Shown: positions 1 to 8,086, numbered from the stretch's first letter. The stretch is DNA of 38,770 bases from Candidatus Cacconaster equi (GCA_018065895.1 JAGHSK010000058.1:1-38770), one strand, 5' to 3'. The notes: generated from the letters alone by a model not told the origin. Program-made: numbers and translations.

Positions 1-114
1 GCCATTACAGCCATACTCTTTGGCAGCGTTTCCTGCCAGCAAAACAGATGGATTCCCGTGTCGATGCGGGATGAATGGTGGACGATCTACGGCCCGCAGG
101 TTAAAAGGAACTGA
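1..114 (+). pseudogene. 3' remnant of a HAD-type phosphatase lipoprotein gene
   Basis: Frame 1 is open from the window edge to TGA at 112-114 (37 residues visible). The first part reads as a lipoprotein signal end (ILFGSVSC). After only three residues it runs into RWIPVSMRDEWWTIYGP, which matches the last residues of the HAD-type phosphatase lipoprotein at 6974-8086 (GWIPVSMKDEWWTIYGP). The whole catalytic body is missing between the two parts, so this looks like an internally deleted paralogue. By eye the shared nucleotides differ at roughly a quarter of positions, mostly third codon positions, so it diverged as a coding gene before collapsing. It could instead be a very small translated lipoprotein; its start lies outside the window. 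Confidence 0.6.
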
Positions 115-371
115 ATGCGGTAATTTCCGAAAAATGTGTAACTTTGCCCAATAATGCATACTCACATATCATATAAAAGTACGTTCTACCCTTCGCCTTG
201 CCAGGGGGGGTAAGCAATGGCTTCATAGTCAGCAATTTAGCATTTAAAGATATTAACAATTCCGCCTGTGCCTCCATCTGGGGTTGCGGGCGGAAGTCTT
301 TTGTAATAATCATCAGGCAAGCAACCAGAAAAAAAATAAAAATAAAACCTAACTATTATTTCGTATCATGA
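115..371. other. spacer left of the IS, no recognisable gene
   Basis: This stretch holds no convincing gene. It contains a TAACTTTG box (139-146, plus) followed by a 19-codon open frame (154-213) that ends just after a run of seven G (204-210). The right part, 325-371, is A/T rich. The minus-strand open frame across it has no recognisable domain and overlaps the phosphatase remnant. It may be decayed sequence from the same rearrangement that shortened the phosphatase paralogue. Confidence 0.4.
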
Positions 372-457
372 GTGTCCGGTAAAAAATCATAAAAGTTCTT
401 TGAAAATATTGAAAGTTAGGTAATTACAAGGCTTTTTCGAGTCAACCGATTTGAAAT

Positions 458-465
458 TATCTTTG
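458..465 (+). promoter_or_regulatory. candidate -7 box for the transposase
   Basis: TATCTTTG fits the Bacteroidetes TAnnTTTG consensus and lies 22 nt before the transposase ATG. No clear TTTG was found at the -33 spacing. A five-codon frame starting at 481 (ATG GCA CAT GCA TAA) overlaps the transposase start at 488 in another frame and could limit translation. Confidence 0.4.
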
Positions 466-487
466 CCAGACTAATATAGAATGGCAC

Positions 488-1657
488 ATGCATAACGGAA
501 AATTCGTGTTCTCTCAGCTATTAGATTTCCTTGATCGCAATGACTTCAACTATCTCGCAAGAAAATATGGAGGAGATAAGTATGTCAAGCAGTTCACCTG
601 CTACAATCAACTTGCAGTCCTTATGTTCGGGCAACTTTCCAATAGGGAAAGTCTGCGAGATGTCGTCCTTGCGACTCAAGCCCACGCGAAGAAAGCTTTT
701 CACCTTGGTTTCGGCAAACATACTTCAAAAAGTACTCTTTCCGATGCAAACACGAAACGCGATTATCACATCTTTGAGGAGTTCGCCTACCAGGTTGTCG
801 CTAAGGCCAGGGCATGTAGAGCAGACGACATCTTCAAACTTGGAGGTAACGTATATGCCTTTGACTCAACGACTATCGAGCTTTGCCTCGAAACATTTGA
901 GTGGGCTTTATACAGGAAGAACCAGCGTAAAGGAGGAATCAAAGTTCACACACTGTATGATATTGAAACTTCTATACCGACATTCTTCCACATTACTGAA
1001 GCCAGAGTTCACGATATGAATGCCATGGACGTCATCCCATATGAAGAGGACTCATTCTATATCTTCGATCGTGGGTACAATGACTTCAAACGCCTCCATA
1101 ATATTGAGAGCATCGGTGCCTACTTCGTTGTCAGAGGAAGAAACAAAAATGACTTCCGCCCTATGAAGTGGACCAGACGTTTTCCTCCCGATTCAGGCAT
1201 CTTATCCGATGCAATCGGATATATGGATGGCCAGTTTACCAGAGAGAAGTACCCAGACAAGATCAGGCGTATCCTTTATTGGGATGAAGTCAACAAACGG
1301 AAATTCATCTTCTTCACTAATGCATTGGATATCAGTCCGATACTTGTTGCGGAACTTTATCATCAAAGATGGCAGATTGAGCTGTTTTTCAAATGGATCA
1401 AGCAACATCTCAAGATTAAAAAGTTCTGGGGTAACTCTGAAAACGCTGTCAGGATACAAATCTATTCTGCTATAATCAGCTACTGCATGATGGCAATAGT
1501 TCAGAAAAAGATGGGTATCGAGAGATCCATTTATGAAATGCTGCAAATTGCAAGTATCTCATTAACAGACACAACGCCACTCAAAGACTTGTTTGGAAAA
1601 CCTAACTACAATATTGTCAATGAACTTGATGGTTCTACCGAACCAACGTTGTTTTAA
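488..1657 (+). CDS. IS4 family transposase (DDE)
   Basis: A 389-residue DDE transposase that would cut and rejoin the ends of the surrounding IS. The N-terminal ~75 residues (FSQLLDFL, YGGDKYVKQFTCYNQL) look like the DUF4372-type DNA-binding region of Bacteroidetes IS4 elements. The catalytic triad is visible: D126 in YAFDSTT, D194 in YIFDRGY and E298 in the IS4 signature Y-x2-R-x3-E-x6-K (Y291, R294, E298, K305). The length is normal and the frame is intact, so it is probably active. The start at 488 follows a -7 box. The gene is self-contained and points away from the sigma/TonB locus. Confidence 0.93.
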   Translation: MHNGKFVFSQLLDFLDRNDFNYLARKYGGDKYVKQFTCYNQLAVLMFGQLSNRESLRDVVLATQAHAKKAFHLGFGKHTSKSTLSDANTKRDYHIFEEFAYQVVAKARACRADDIFKLGGNVYAFDSTTIELCLETFEWALYRKNQRKGGIKVHTLYDIETSIPTFFHITEARVHDMNAMDVIPYEEDSFYIFDRGYNDFKRLHNIESIGAYFVVRGRNKNDFRPMKWTRRFPPDSGILSDAIGYMDGQFTREKYPDKIRRILYWDEVNKRKFIFFTNALDISPILVAELYHQRWQIELFFKWIKQHLKIKKFWGNSENAVRIQIYSAIISYCMMAIVQKKMGIERSIYEMLQIASISLTDTTPLKDLFGKPNYNIVNELDGSTEPTLF

Positions 1658-1678
1658 TTGTTAAACTTTATATAAACC

Positions 1679-1698
1679 GTCCGGAACTTTTACCGGAC
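1679..1698 (+). terminator. hairpin at the right IS end
   Basis: GTCCGG (1679-1684) pairs with CCGGAC (1693-1698) around an 8-nt A/T-rich loop, 21 nt after the transposase stop, and the right arm is part of the terminal repeat. It has no T tract, so it may act as a transcription barrier or a transposase-binding structure. Intrinsic termination is unproven. Confidence 0.35.
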
Positions 1699-1752
1699 AC
1701 ACATGAAATTAACTTTGAAAATAAGCAAAAATACGGAAACCAGCACACTGAC

Positions 1753-1788
1753 TCAGAACGCTATGCTGTAGTACAGGCTCGGCATTAT
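1753..1788 (-). repeat. 36-bp direct repeat, copy 1 (3' end of TonB receptor gene)
   Basis: This is the last 36 nt of the receptor gene, encoding IMPSLYYSIAF and the stop codon. The same sequence, with one synonymous difference (TAC/TAT), recurs in the same orientation at 5063-5098, about 3.3 kb away. The match stops at the stop codon. Confidence 0.9.
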
Positions 1789-3840
1789 CGGGATGAGGGA
1801 GAGGGTTTCCCAACGCTCTTTTTCATTGTTATAGATGATGAATGACGGATTATGTCTGTTGAGCGTGTTGTAAACTCCGAGATTGATATTGTGGCGGCAG
1901 CGTGGACGCTTGACCTCCAGTGAAAGCGAGTTGTCCCAACGGATGTAGTCAGGCATCTTTATGTCATTTACGGCAGATATGACAACAACTGGTACTGTGG
2001 TGCCGTCTATTATGTTTCTTTCAGGGACATAGCAGTTGGCGACGTTCTCCCAATGACCGCTTTGATACGTAAAAGTTGCATTGAATTTGAAGGAAGCCTT
2101 AGGACGGGAGATTATGGCATATTCCAAATTCGCATTGAGAATGTGGCGTCTGTCATATTTTGCAGGAAATACTGCTCCCCTGTTCACAAGAGAAAACTTC
2201 CTGTCGGTCTTGGAAAGAGTATAGGCAATCTGGGCTGAAAGACGCTTCAATGAAAGATTGTACAGGAATTCCCCACCGAATGAAGTGCCCTCCCCTACAT
2301 CAGTTGTCTCTTTCCACCCTGAGGCCGCAGGGTTGAACACATCACTCGCATGCCTGTAGTACACAAGATTATGCATTTTCTTGTAGTACCCGCCTATGTC
2401 TATATGGTTCGGCCCGAAACGGAAAGACCATCCCCAATAGCCCTGAAGTGAATGCTCCGGCTTAAGAATTTCATTTGAAGGAACTATCATATCAAGGGAC
2501 CAACCCATCGGCAGGCCTTCCAGCGTGTGGAAATACTGCGTCTTGTAGTCAAACGTGGCCTCTGTTGATATCGCCTCGGTAATATGGTATCTTGCCAGAA
2601 TGCCTGCGTCCGGATTGACCGTCACCCTGGCGCTGTACATATACGGGAAAATGAAGGCATTGACTGCCGCACTGGCCTGCAGCAAGTATTCCTTTTCTTT
2701 TGACAGCTCGATCTGTCCGTATATCGATGTCAGAAATGTTCCTGTCCTGTTGCTTGAAAACGGCCGGACATCTTTACCAACCTTACTGTCTCCTGCATAT
2801 TCGCGGGAAGTACCGGGATTGAATATATTATATCTTGTTGAACCGCCAAACTTTATATTGGCATATCTGTTTATCGTTCTTGAAGCAGAAACGTTCAGTT
2901 TGATTTCTTTCAGATCATTGCGAATTTCCAGCCGGTTGTAGATTCCGTCCAACTTTTTTTCTTGAATCTGTCCACTGTTGTTGTCGTTGAATGACAGGCT
3001 TGCTTTGATTGTATAACCGCTTTCAGCAAAAGAATCGTACTGTAGGTTTCCTATCAGATTCCCCCATTTCAGCCCGTCTCTGGACAGACCATTCATTCCA
3101 ATTCCATAATTGTATGAATCATAACTGTGGAAAATAGAGAGAGAAAGAGACTTGTCCTGACTCAATCTGTACTTGAACTTTCCATAAACATCATATACAG
3201 TAGCCTTTATACTGTCCACCTCTTGCTGGTACCTGTTGATCAGGTTCCTTGCCAGCCTATATTCCAGTCCGACAGGGGAAATGCGGAAACTCCCGATAAA
3301 GGACAACTTGTCCTTTACAATTGGAAACGAAAGTTTGGCGCTTGCCAGGAAATTGCTGACAGAGGCCTTCCCGTGGAATTCCGAGAAATCCCCATCAGCA
3401 GAATGCAGCCTGATGTGAGAAGATGTAAGGTTAGCGTCCTCTCCTCCGAACCCTCCGATTCTATAATCCGCCCTCTCAATGACATCCAGTGGCATTGCCG
3501 AAGAAAAGCCGAGCAGATGGCTGCTGCCATAGATTGGCACCCCATCGAGAGTCATCAGATTGTTACCCATATTTCCGCCTCTCGTATAAGTCGCTGAAGA
3601 GCCTTCCGCTCCAGTGGCGACTCCAGGAAGGAACTGTATGTATTTGAATATATCTCCTTCTCCTGTAGGAGTTGTTATCCTCAGCGTTTTCTCAATGTCA
3701 ATGCCATATACCCCGGGAACAGTTTTCAAGTCACGGGCATATTCGACTGACGAGGCAGTCAGTGTGTCTCTGATTTCCTGCGCATAGGCCGATGGAAATG
3801 CAGATAAAAAGCATACTGTCAGTATCAGGATCCTTTTCAT
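1753..3840 (-). CDS. TonB-dependent outer-membrane receptor
   Basis: A 695-residue outer-membrane active transporter. Residues 1-20 form a Sec signal peptide (cleavage after AYA). A TonB plug follows at about 33-150, with the typical run YIQFLPGVATGAEGSSATY, RGGNMGNN and LDGVPIYG. The rest is a 22-strand-type barrel ending in a C-terminal aromatic (SIAF). Unlike many Bacteroidetes receptors it has no N-terminal carboxypeptidase-like repeat domain before the plug. The start overlaps the stop of the DUF4249 lipoprotein gene by 4 nt (ATGA), so the two are translationally coupled. In Bacteroidetes this pair works like SusCD, but the ligand is unknown. The sigma and anti-sigma-like genes upstream suggest signal-dependent control. 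The gene body is intact. Confidence 0.93.
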   Translation of the reverse strand: MKRILILTVCFLSAFPSAYAQEIRDTLTASSVEYARDLKTVPGVYGIDIEKTLRITTPTGEGDIFKYIQFLPGVATGAEGSSATYTRGGNMGNNLMTLDGVPIYGSSHLLGFSSAMPLDVIERADYRIGGFGGEDANLTSSHIRLHSADGDFSEFHGKASVSNFLASAKLSFPIVKDKLSFIGSFRISPVGLEYRLARNLINRYQQEVDSIKATVYDVYGKFKYRLSQDKSLSLSIFHSYDSYNYGIGMNGLSRDGLKWGNLIGNLQYDSFAESGYTIKASLSFNDNNSGQIQEKKLDGIYNRLEIRNDLKEIKLNVSASRTINRYANIKFGGSTRYNIFNPGTSREYAGDSKVGKDVRPFSSNRTGTFLTSIYGQIELSKEKEYLLQASAAVNAFIFPYMYSARVTVNPDAGILARYHITEAISTEATFDYKTQYFHTLEGLPMGWSLDMIVPSNEILKPEHSLQGYWGWSFRFGPNHIDIGGYYKKMHNLVYYRHASDVFNPAASGWKETTDVGEGTSFGGEFLYNLSLKRLSAQIAYTLSKTDRKFSLVNRGAVFPAKYDRRHILNANLEYAIISRPKASFKFNATFTYQSGHWENVANCYVPERNIIDGTTVPVVVISAVNDIKMPDYIRWDNSLSLEVKRPRCRHNINLGVYNTLNRHNPSFIIYNNEKERWETLSLIPIMPSLYYSIAF

Positions 3841-5027
3841 TGCATCTGTGAAGCTTTGGTTTTGTAATAGGCTCCGAATATGCCGTATCCTCCGTGAATG
3901 TTTGAATATACATCCTCACCGGCATAAAGCTTCTTGAGAATATCAGTCTCTTCTTTCCGAGGTGCGTAGAATTTTGGCCATGCATCAATCAGATATTCCT
4001 TCAATTCATCGGTTATACAGTAGAAAGAATACTTTGAAACTGAACCACCGTAACTAATCATGTAACAGTATCTCACTGAAGAAGGATAAATAATACTGCC
4101 GTACATTATGGGTATGATTCTGAAGACATTGAAACATTCAGGCCATATTTCGCAGGAGCCCCTGTATTTCGGGTAGCCTTGGGCATCAAACAAGAGGGTA
4201 TGGGGTTTTGAAAGGCTGTTGGAAAAATCCGGAGAAATATCAAAAAGAATGAAATCTTTCCATAAAGGACATCCGTCGAGGGATTTTGTCCATAGAATAG
4301 AACTTCTTCCACCCCAATTGTCCTCAGTGAAGTAGGAATTCTCACTTATAGACACCTTGCTCACCTTGTTGATGTTGACCACAGTTGGCAGATCGCAATA
4401 AAACAAATTGGTCTGCCATGAAGAGATGTAATCACTTTTCATCATTACGGAAACGGTCTGAGACGTTTCCACTTTGAATAGAATGCCTGGCATTGTTTCG
4501 CTCATGTCCTTCAGGCCTTTGGAATGAACAGCGTCATAATATTTCTGATTCTCCGAAAGATCATACCCTCTATGAGAGGGATCAAGGCTATCCTCAACCG
4601 CCACATTATCCTCATAGCCCGGCACGTATTTCGTGGAAATGCTGATTTGCGGAGGATACGTCAATTCCGCATAGACAAGGTCCCGCCCCGGCACATTGAT
4701 TTCCAGACGGTATTTCGCATTGGCAATCGGCGTGTAATCCAACTGCCACCTTTCAGTGTCCGCATTCCGGGTAAATGAACCGACATTCTGTTTATTGTCT
4801 CCATCTATTCTTTGCAAGGTAACAGATGCCTCTGTCACTGGCTGGAATTCCGTTTCAGAAAGCGGGCGCGCATACATCAATTCCAGGTTTTGGACTTCAT
4901 CGTTTGTCAAAACACAGAACACGCAGACCGGATATCCGGAAAAAGGTGTCAAGTCCATCTCCTGAGTACATCCCGCCAAAAGCAAAATGGATACAAGTGA
5001 ACGGATAAATATGTTATCTACTTTCAT
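3837..5027 (-). CDS. DUF4249 surface lipoprotein
   Basis: A 396-residue lipoprotein with lipobox LLAGC (Cys20). After the lipid anchor comes SGYPVCVFCVLTNDEVQ and then an Ig-like beta region (about 35-130: VTLQRIDG, YRLEINVPG, LTYPPQISI), the usual opening of DUF4249 proteins. These are Bacteroidetes-specific lipoproteins encoded beside TonB receptors. They are thought to be surface-exposed partners, comparable in position to SusD, though no ligand is established. The stop overlaps the receptor start by 4 nt. It is preceded by a 35-nt gap and the stray 36-bp copy of the receptor's end. Family assignment is good; function is inferred from context. Confidence 0.85.
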   Translation of the reverse strand: MKVDNIFIRSLVSILLLAGCTQEMDLTPFSGYPVCVFCVLTNDEVQNLELMYARPLSETEFQPVTEASVTLQRIDGDNKQNVGSFTRNADTERWQLDYTPIANAKYRLEINVPGRDLVYAELTYPPQISISTKYVPGYEDNVAVEDSLDPSHRGYDLSENQKYYDAVHSKGLKDMSETMPGILFKVETSQTVSVMMKSDYISSWQTNLFYCDLPTVVNINKVSKVSISENSYFTEDNWGGRSSILWTKSLDGCPLWKDFILFDISPDFSNSLSKPHTLLFDAQGYPKYRGSCEIWPECFNVFRIIPIMYGSIIYPSSVRYCYMISYGGSVSKYSFYCITDELKEYLIDAWPKFYAPRKEETDILKKLYAGEDVYSNIHGGYGIFGAYYKTKASQMQ

Positions 5028-5062
5028 ATCAGTTAATCGTAATCATATATGATGGGGTATAT

Positions 5063-5098
5063 TCAGAACGCTATGCTGTAATACAGGCTCGGCATTAT
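5063..5098 (-). repeat. 36-bp direct repeat, copy 2 (orphan receptor tail)
   Basis: A near-perfect copy (one mismatch) of the last 36 nt of the TonB receptor gene, found between the beta-barrel gene and the DUF4249 gene. On the minus strand it reads ATAATGCCGAGC and ends with the same TGA. Its inner ATG is preceded by AAAGGAG at ordinary ribosome-binding distance, so a 10-residue peptide (MPSLYYSIAF) could be made. It is most simply the scar of a lost tandem receptor gene. Confidence 0.85.
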
Positions 5099-5110
5099 AG
5101 ACTCTCCTTT

Positions 5111-6274
5111 TTATTTTGTATGTTTGGTCGGCATCTTTATCCTCAATCCGGTGGAAACGGTGAACATAAATGGATGTTCTGTCTTATAGGTGGATAGAAC
5201 TCTTCTCTCCGACGGAATATTCCAAGACAGAGCCGGTTCAAGGTAAAAACCGAAATACTTGCTGAAATTGAGTTGAATGCCACCTGCACCTTCCAACGAG
5301 AAGCCGGCTCCATCCTTGGGAATCTGACGTCCCGCGTCGCTCGCCGCGAGGCAGAAATCCACGGATGCACCAGCACCGACATATACAGCCAGCCACTTGT
5401 TACCTGCAATGGTGAAATCTGCGCGAACCGGTACTCCCAGATAATGGACGTTCTGCTGATGACGGCCAGAAATTGAATATTCTATTGTTGAGGAATACCA
5501 GGAATATCCGACACCGGTAGTGACGGCCCATCTGTCGCTTAAAGGAATCTGCAACGAAAGAGCTGCACGGAGTGGTATATGATGAACATCCTTCCCGGTT
5601 TTCTCATCCTTCTCCAGTCCAGTACCTGAAAATCCATAGAGGTTGCAATCCAGGTAACCGCCAGCAGACCCTTTCAGGAGAAGCGGAAGACTGGCGATTG
5701 CAACGGCACCGGTCCCTCCTATAATTCCTGCAGTCACAGGCTTCATCTTCGTCGGCGCGAATGGAAAAGATTCTGTGCTGCTGATTTTCGGAGCCGGTTC
5801 GGAATATCCGTCAGTGTTGCACGTACTGCTCACAGCATCTTCATCTTTTTCAGAGGCTTCGGGGATTTCGGCCACTTCGGGCGATTCCTGGATTGCAGCA
5901 GGCTCGGTGACTTCGATGGCATCAGTGACTACAGCGGCTTCTGGCATTACAGGCCGATTGACTTCAGCTATGTATGCTGATGGAACTGAATCATCCGTGA
6001 CGTCAACAACAGTTTCCGCCTCCAGACAGTTAATGCCAGTCACATTACCCGGTTCAGACTCTGAATCGTGTCTCAATATGAAGAACAGGGCCAGGCCGGC
6101 TGCCACTGCAACAGGTACAAGCCAGGCCAGATATGCCGCTTTGGTTCTCCTTTTGGCTTCTACCGGATCGGCGACATTGTCCAACAAAGCTCTGAATTCG
6201 GCAAGATCTCCCTCCGGAAGAGTGCTCTGGTAGTCTTCCAGCATCTGCTTGATTCTATCTTCCAAATGTCCCAT
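5111..6274 (-). CDS. membrane-anchored anti-sigma-like protein with C-terminal beta-barrel domain
   Basis: A 387-residue protein whose ATG directly follows the sigma-factor stop (TAA-ATG, no gap). Residues 1-45 are a charged, probably cytoplasmic helix region (MGHLEDRIKQML..., anti-sigma-like in position and size). Residues 48-68 are a clear membrane helix (AWLVPVAVAAGLALFFIL). A long Glu/Ala/Val/Pro-rich linker follows (70-175), then a second hydrophobic stretch (about 180-200, GIIGGTGAVAIASLPLLL). From about 205 to the end is an outer-membrane beta-barrel-like domain (alternating hydrophobic strands, VTTGVGYSWYSSTIEYSI, FGFYLEPALSW). Such a protein could bridge inner and outer membranes and hold the sigma factor. 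The second hydrophobic stretch makes the topology uncertain. The name rests on architecture and gene order. Confidence 0.72.
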   Translation of the reverse strand: MGHLEDRIKQMLEDYQSTLPEGDLAEFRALLDNVADPVEAKRRTKAAYLAWLVPVAVAAGLALFFILRHDSESEPGNVTGINCLEAETVVDVTDDSVPSAYIAEVNRPVMPEAAVVTDAIEVTEPAAIQESPEVAEIPEASEKDEDAVSSTCNTDGYSEPAPKISSTESFPFAPTKMKPVTAGIIGGTGAVAIASLPLLLKGSAGGYLDCNLYGFSGTGLEKDEKTGKDVHHIPLRAALSLQIPLSDRWAVTTGVGYSWYSSTIEYSISGRHQQNVHYLGVPVRADFTIAGNKWLAVYVGAGASVDFCLAASDAGRQIPKDGAGFSLEGAGGIQLNFSKYFGFYLEPALSWNIPSERRVLSTYKTEHPFMFTVSTGLRIKMPTKHTK

Positions 6275-6832
6275 TTATTCCAATTTCTTGATATATTCGT
6301 TTATCTGTATTCTCAATCTGTTCTTTGCTTTTACCAGCATACTTGTCGAACCCCTTTCGCTTATGCCAAGCATTCCTGCAATTTCCTTGTGCGAGTATCC
6401 ATCCATACAAAAGAGGTTGAATATAGCTCTTTGCGTGTCCGGCAATCCGGATATGAACTCAAGAAGTTTTGCCTGAGGTACCCTGGCAATTTCTTCATCT
6501 GCAGGTTCGTCAATGGGGTCCGACTGTGTAGGGGCAAAACTCACAAATCGGATTTTGTGGCGGCTGATGTTTGACAGTGCGGTGTTTATGGCGATTCTGC
6601 TGATCCATGCATAGAGAGAACCGTTGCCTCTGTACGTGAAAGCGTGGATCTTCTCCAACGCCACCAGGAAGGAATCGTGGAGCAAGTCAAGAGCTTCATC
6701 GCGGTTGTGAGTGTATCTCAAGCAGAGTGTAAAAACCCTTGCCGCATACCTTGTATACAACTCTTCCTGTGCAAGCCTGTTATTTTCCGAGCACAGTCTG
6801 GCCAAACTCTGCTCGTCCAATCCTTTATACAC
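6275..6832 (-). CDS. ECF-type RNA polymerase sigma factor
   Basis: A 185-residue sigma-70 family ECF factor. Region 2 is at about 25-90 (YTRYAARVFTLCLRYTHN, DLLHDSFLVALEKI, YAWISRIAINTALS). Region 4 is at about 125-175, with a helix-turn-helix (GYSHKEIAGMLGISERGSTSMLVKAKNRL). The start is GTG at 6830-6832; no upstream ATG fits. Its stop abuts the start of the anti-sigma-like gene, as expected for a sigma/anti-sigma pair. It probably directs transcription of its own locus, including the DUF4249 and TonB genes, but no repeated promoter motif was recognised to prove this. A weak -7-like box (TATCTTTA) lies 22 nt upstream. Confidence 0.93.
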   Translation of the reverse strand: MYKGLDEQSLARLCSENNRLAQEELYTRYAARVFTLCLRYTHNRDEALDLLHDSFLVALEKIHAFTYRGNGSLYAWISRIAINTALSNISRHKIRFVSFAPTQSDPIDEPADEEIARVPQAKLLEFISGLPDTQRAIFNLFCMDGYSHKEIAGMLGISERGSTSMLVKAKNRLRIQINEYIKKLE

Positions 6833-6973
6833 TATACTGTTATCTCTGCATCATAAAGATACGGATTTTAGGATAATCTTCCTGCCACCATATAATAAAT
6901 ACAGATTATCCCCGAATGCGTCATCGGGTGTCAGAGAAAAGTGGAATGAAAACTTTTTTTTTGCAGGAACCGG

Positions 6974-8086
6974 TTACTGCCTCTTTACTCCAGGACCGTA
7001 AATAGTCCACCATTCGTCTTTCATCGAAACGGGGATCCATCCGTTCTTTTCGCAGTCCGCTTTGCATTTGGCAGCCTTTTCAGTATTGCCAAGTTCCCGC
7101 TTTGTATCATCGCACAGGAGGCAGAAGGAGACGTGAGGATACCGGTTGTCTCTGTTGGTGTAGTGGAACATCGGATAGTCCCCACCTGAATTGCCCCAGG
7201 ACAGGATAGGTTTCTGTCCGAGTTCCCTCCTCATCTTTACCATCTTGTTGATGGCTGTGCTCAGCTGCATGAAATCGCCTCTCTGAACCTCCTCGCCCGG
7301 TGTGTATTCATAGTCCTCCGAGCTTACCATCTCTACCCACTCGGGCTGATTCTCAAGGACATAATTCACATCGGACGCTATCATATGATATTTTGGGATG
7401 TCATAGATATCCTCGCATATGACCCTGCAGACATCGCGGTCGACTCCAGAACACAGGAAAACAACGAAGTCATTGGCTATCAGATAGGCTTCAACCTCAA
7501 TCATAGGCCAATAGAGTGCTGTGCCCCATTTCAGGTTCGTCAGGCCGGTCACGTCCTCAGTATTTATGAAATTGCTGACATATTCCGAAAACTGCACGTC
7601 GGTCATTCCCCGGAATCCGATTGCCTGCAATTCCTGCTGCTTCAGCCCCCATTCCTTCTTGTTCTTCCTGTTGGCAAGCACATATTTTTCGACTTCAGCC
7701 GCCCACTGCCTGTCCTCCTCCGGTGGAGTAAAAGTGCTGTCGTGCAGATAACGGTGGAAGAAGAGCATCCAGTTGAAATAGAAAGGAGCTGTTTCACACA
7801 TCAGGGTGCCGTCAACGTCGAACGTAGCCACCCTGTCCTGCGGAGGAACGTATCCTTTGCACTTCGGATCAGTGACAATGGCAACAAATGCCTTCAGTTC
7901 CTTCAATGCCGGAGAATCCTGATTCCAGTATTGGAAGTTTCCTCTCTTGTCCACACGGATTTGTGACAGGAATTCGCGGGTGACCTCGCCCTGCGGAACT
8001 GTCGGCTCTGAAGGTCTGATATTGTCCTTCTGGCAGGATACGAGTACAAAGGCTAAAAAGAGTGAGAAAATCTGGATTATTTTCAT
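6974..8086 (-). CDS. HAD-superfamily phosphatase lipoprotein
   Basis: A 370-residue lipoprotein (MKIIQIFSLFLAFVLVSC, Cys18). The HAD nucleophile motif FDVDGT is at 89-94 (D90, D92) and a late acidic motif is visible at about 297-308 (SWGNSGGDYPMF). It is therefore expected to hydrolyse a phosphomonoester in the periplasm or at the outer membrane. The substrate is unknown. The start lies 15 nt after the SDR stop, making it the third gene of the serine palmitoyltransferase operon, so a sphingoid or lipid phosphate is one possible substrate. Its C-terminal tail (WIPVSMKDEWWTIYGP) is shared with the remnant at 1-114. It was probably once present in two copies. Confidence 0.85.
   Translation of the reverse strand: MKIIQIFSLFLAFVLVSCQKDNIRPSEPTVPQGEVTREFLSQIRVDKRGNFQYWNQDSPALKELKAFVAIVTDPKCKGYVPPQDRVATFDVDGTLMCETAPFYFNWMLFFHRYLHDSTFTPPEEDRQWAAEVEKYVLANRKNKKEWGLKQQELQAIGFRGMTDVQFSEYVSNFINTEDVTGLTNLKWGTALYWPMIEVEAYLIANDFVVFLCSGVDRDVCRVICEDIYDIPKYHMIASDVNYVLENQPEWVEMVSSEDYEYTPGEEVQRGDFMQLSTAINKMVKMRRELGQKPILSWGNSGGDYPMFHYTNRDNRYPHVSFCLLCDDTKRELGNTEKAAKCKADCEKNGWIPVSMKDEWWTIYGPGVKRQ

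Larger units (their letters stand above)
372..1700 (+). mobile_element. IS4-type insertion sequence, complete
   Basis: The element is bounded by a 13-bp perfect inverted repeat: GTGTCCGGTAAAA at 372-384 and its complement at 1688-1700. Outside the repeat both ends read CATG plus one base, so the inverted match can be extended to 18 bp with one mismatch. CATGA also occurs directly at 367-371 and 1702-1706, a possible 5-bp target duplication. Because CATG is palindromic, the exact boundary is ambiguous by a base or so. The single intact transposase gene fills most of the 1.33 kb. A hairpin lies inside the right end. It sits in intergenic DNA and interrupts no recognisable gene. Confidence 0.85.

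Noticed and set aside
101-313. 70-codon open frame on the minus strand
   Set aside because: It overlaps the phosphatase remnant, has no recognisable domain or promoter, and lies in rearranged spacer DNA.
6895-6945. possible terminator hairpin after the phosphatase gene
   Set aside because: The CCCGA/TCGGG stem is only 5 bp, with an 8-nt loop and no convincing T tract on the minus strand.
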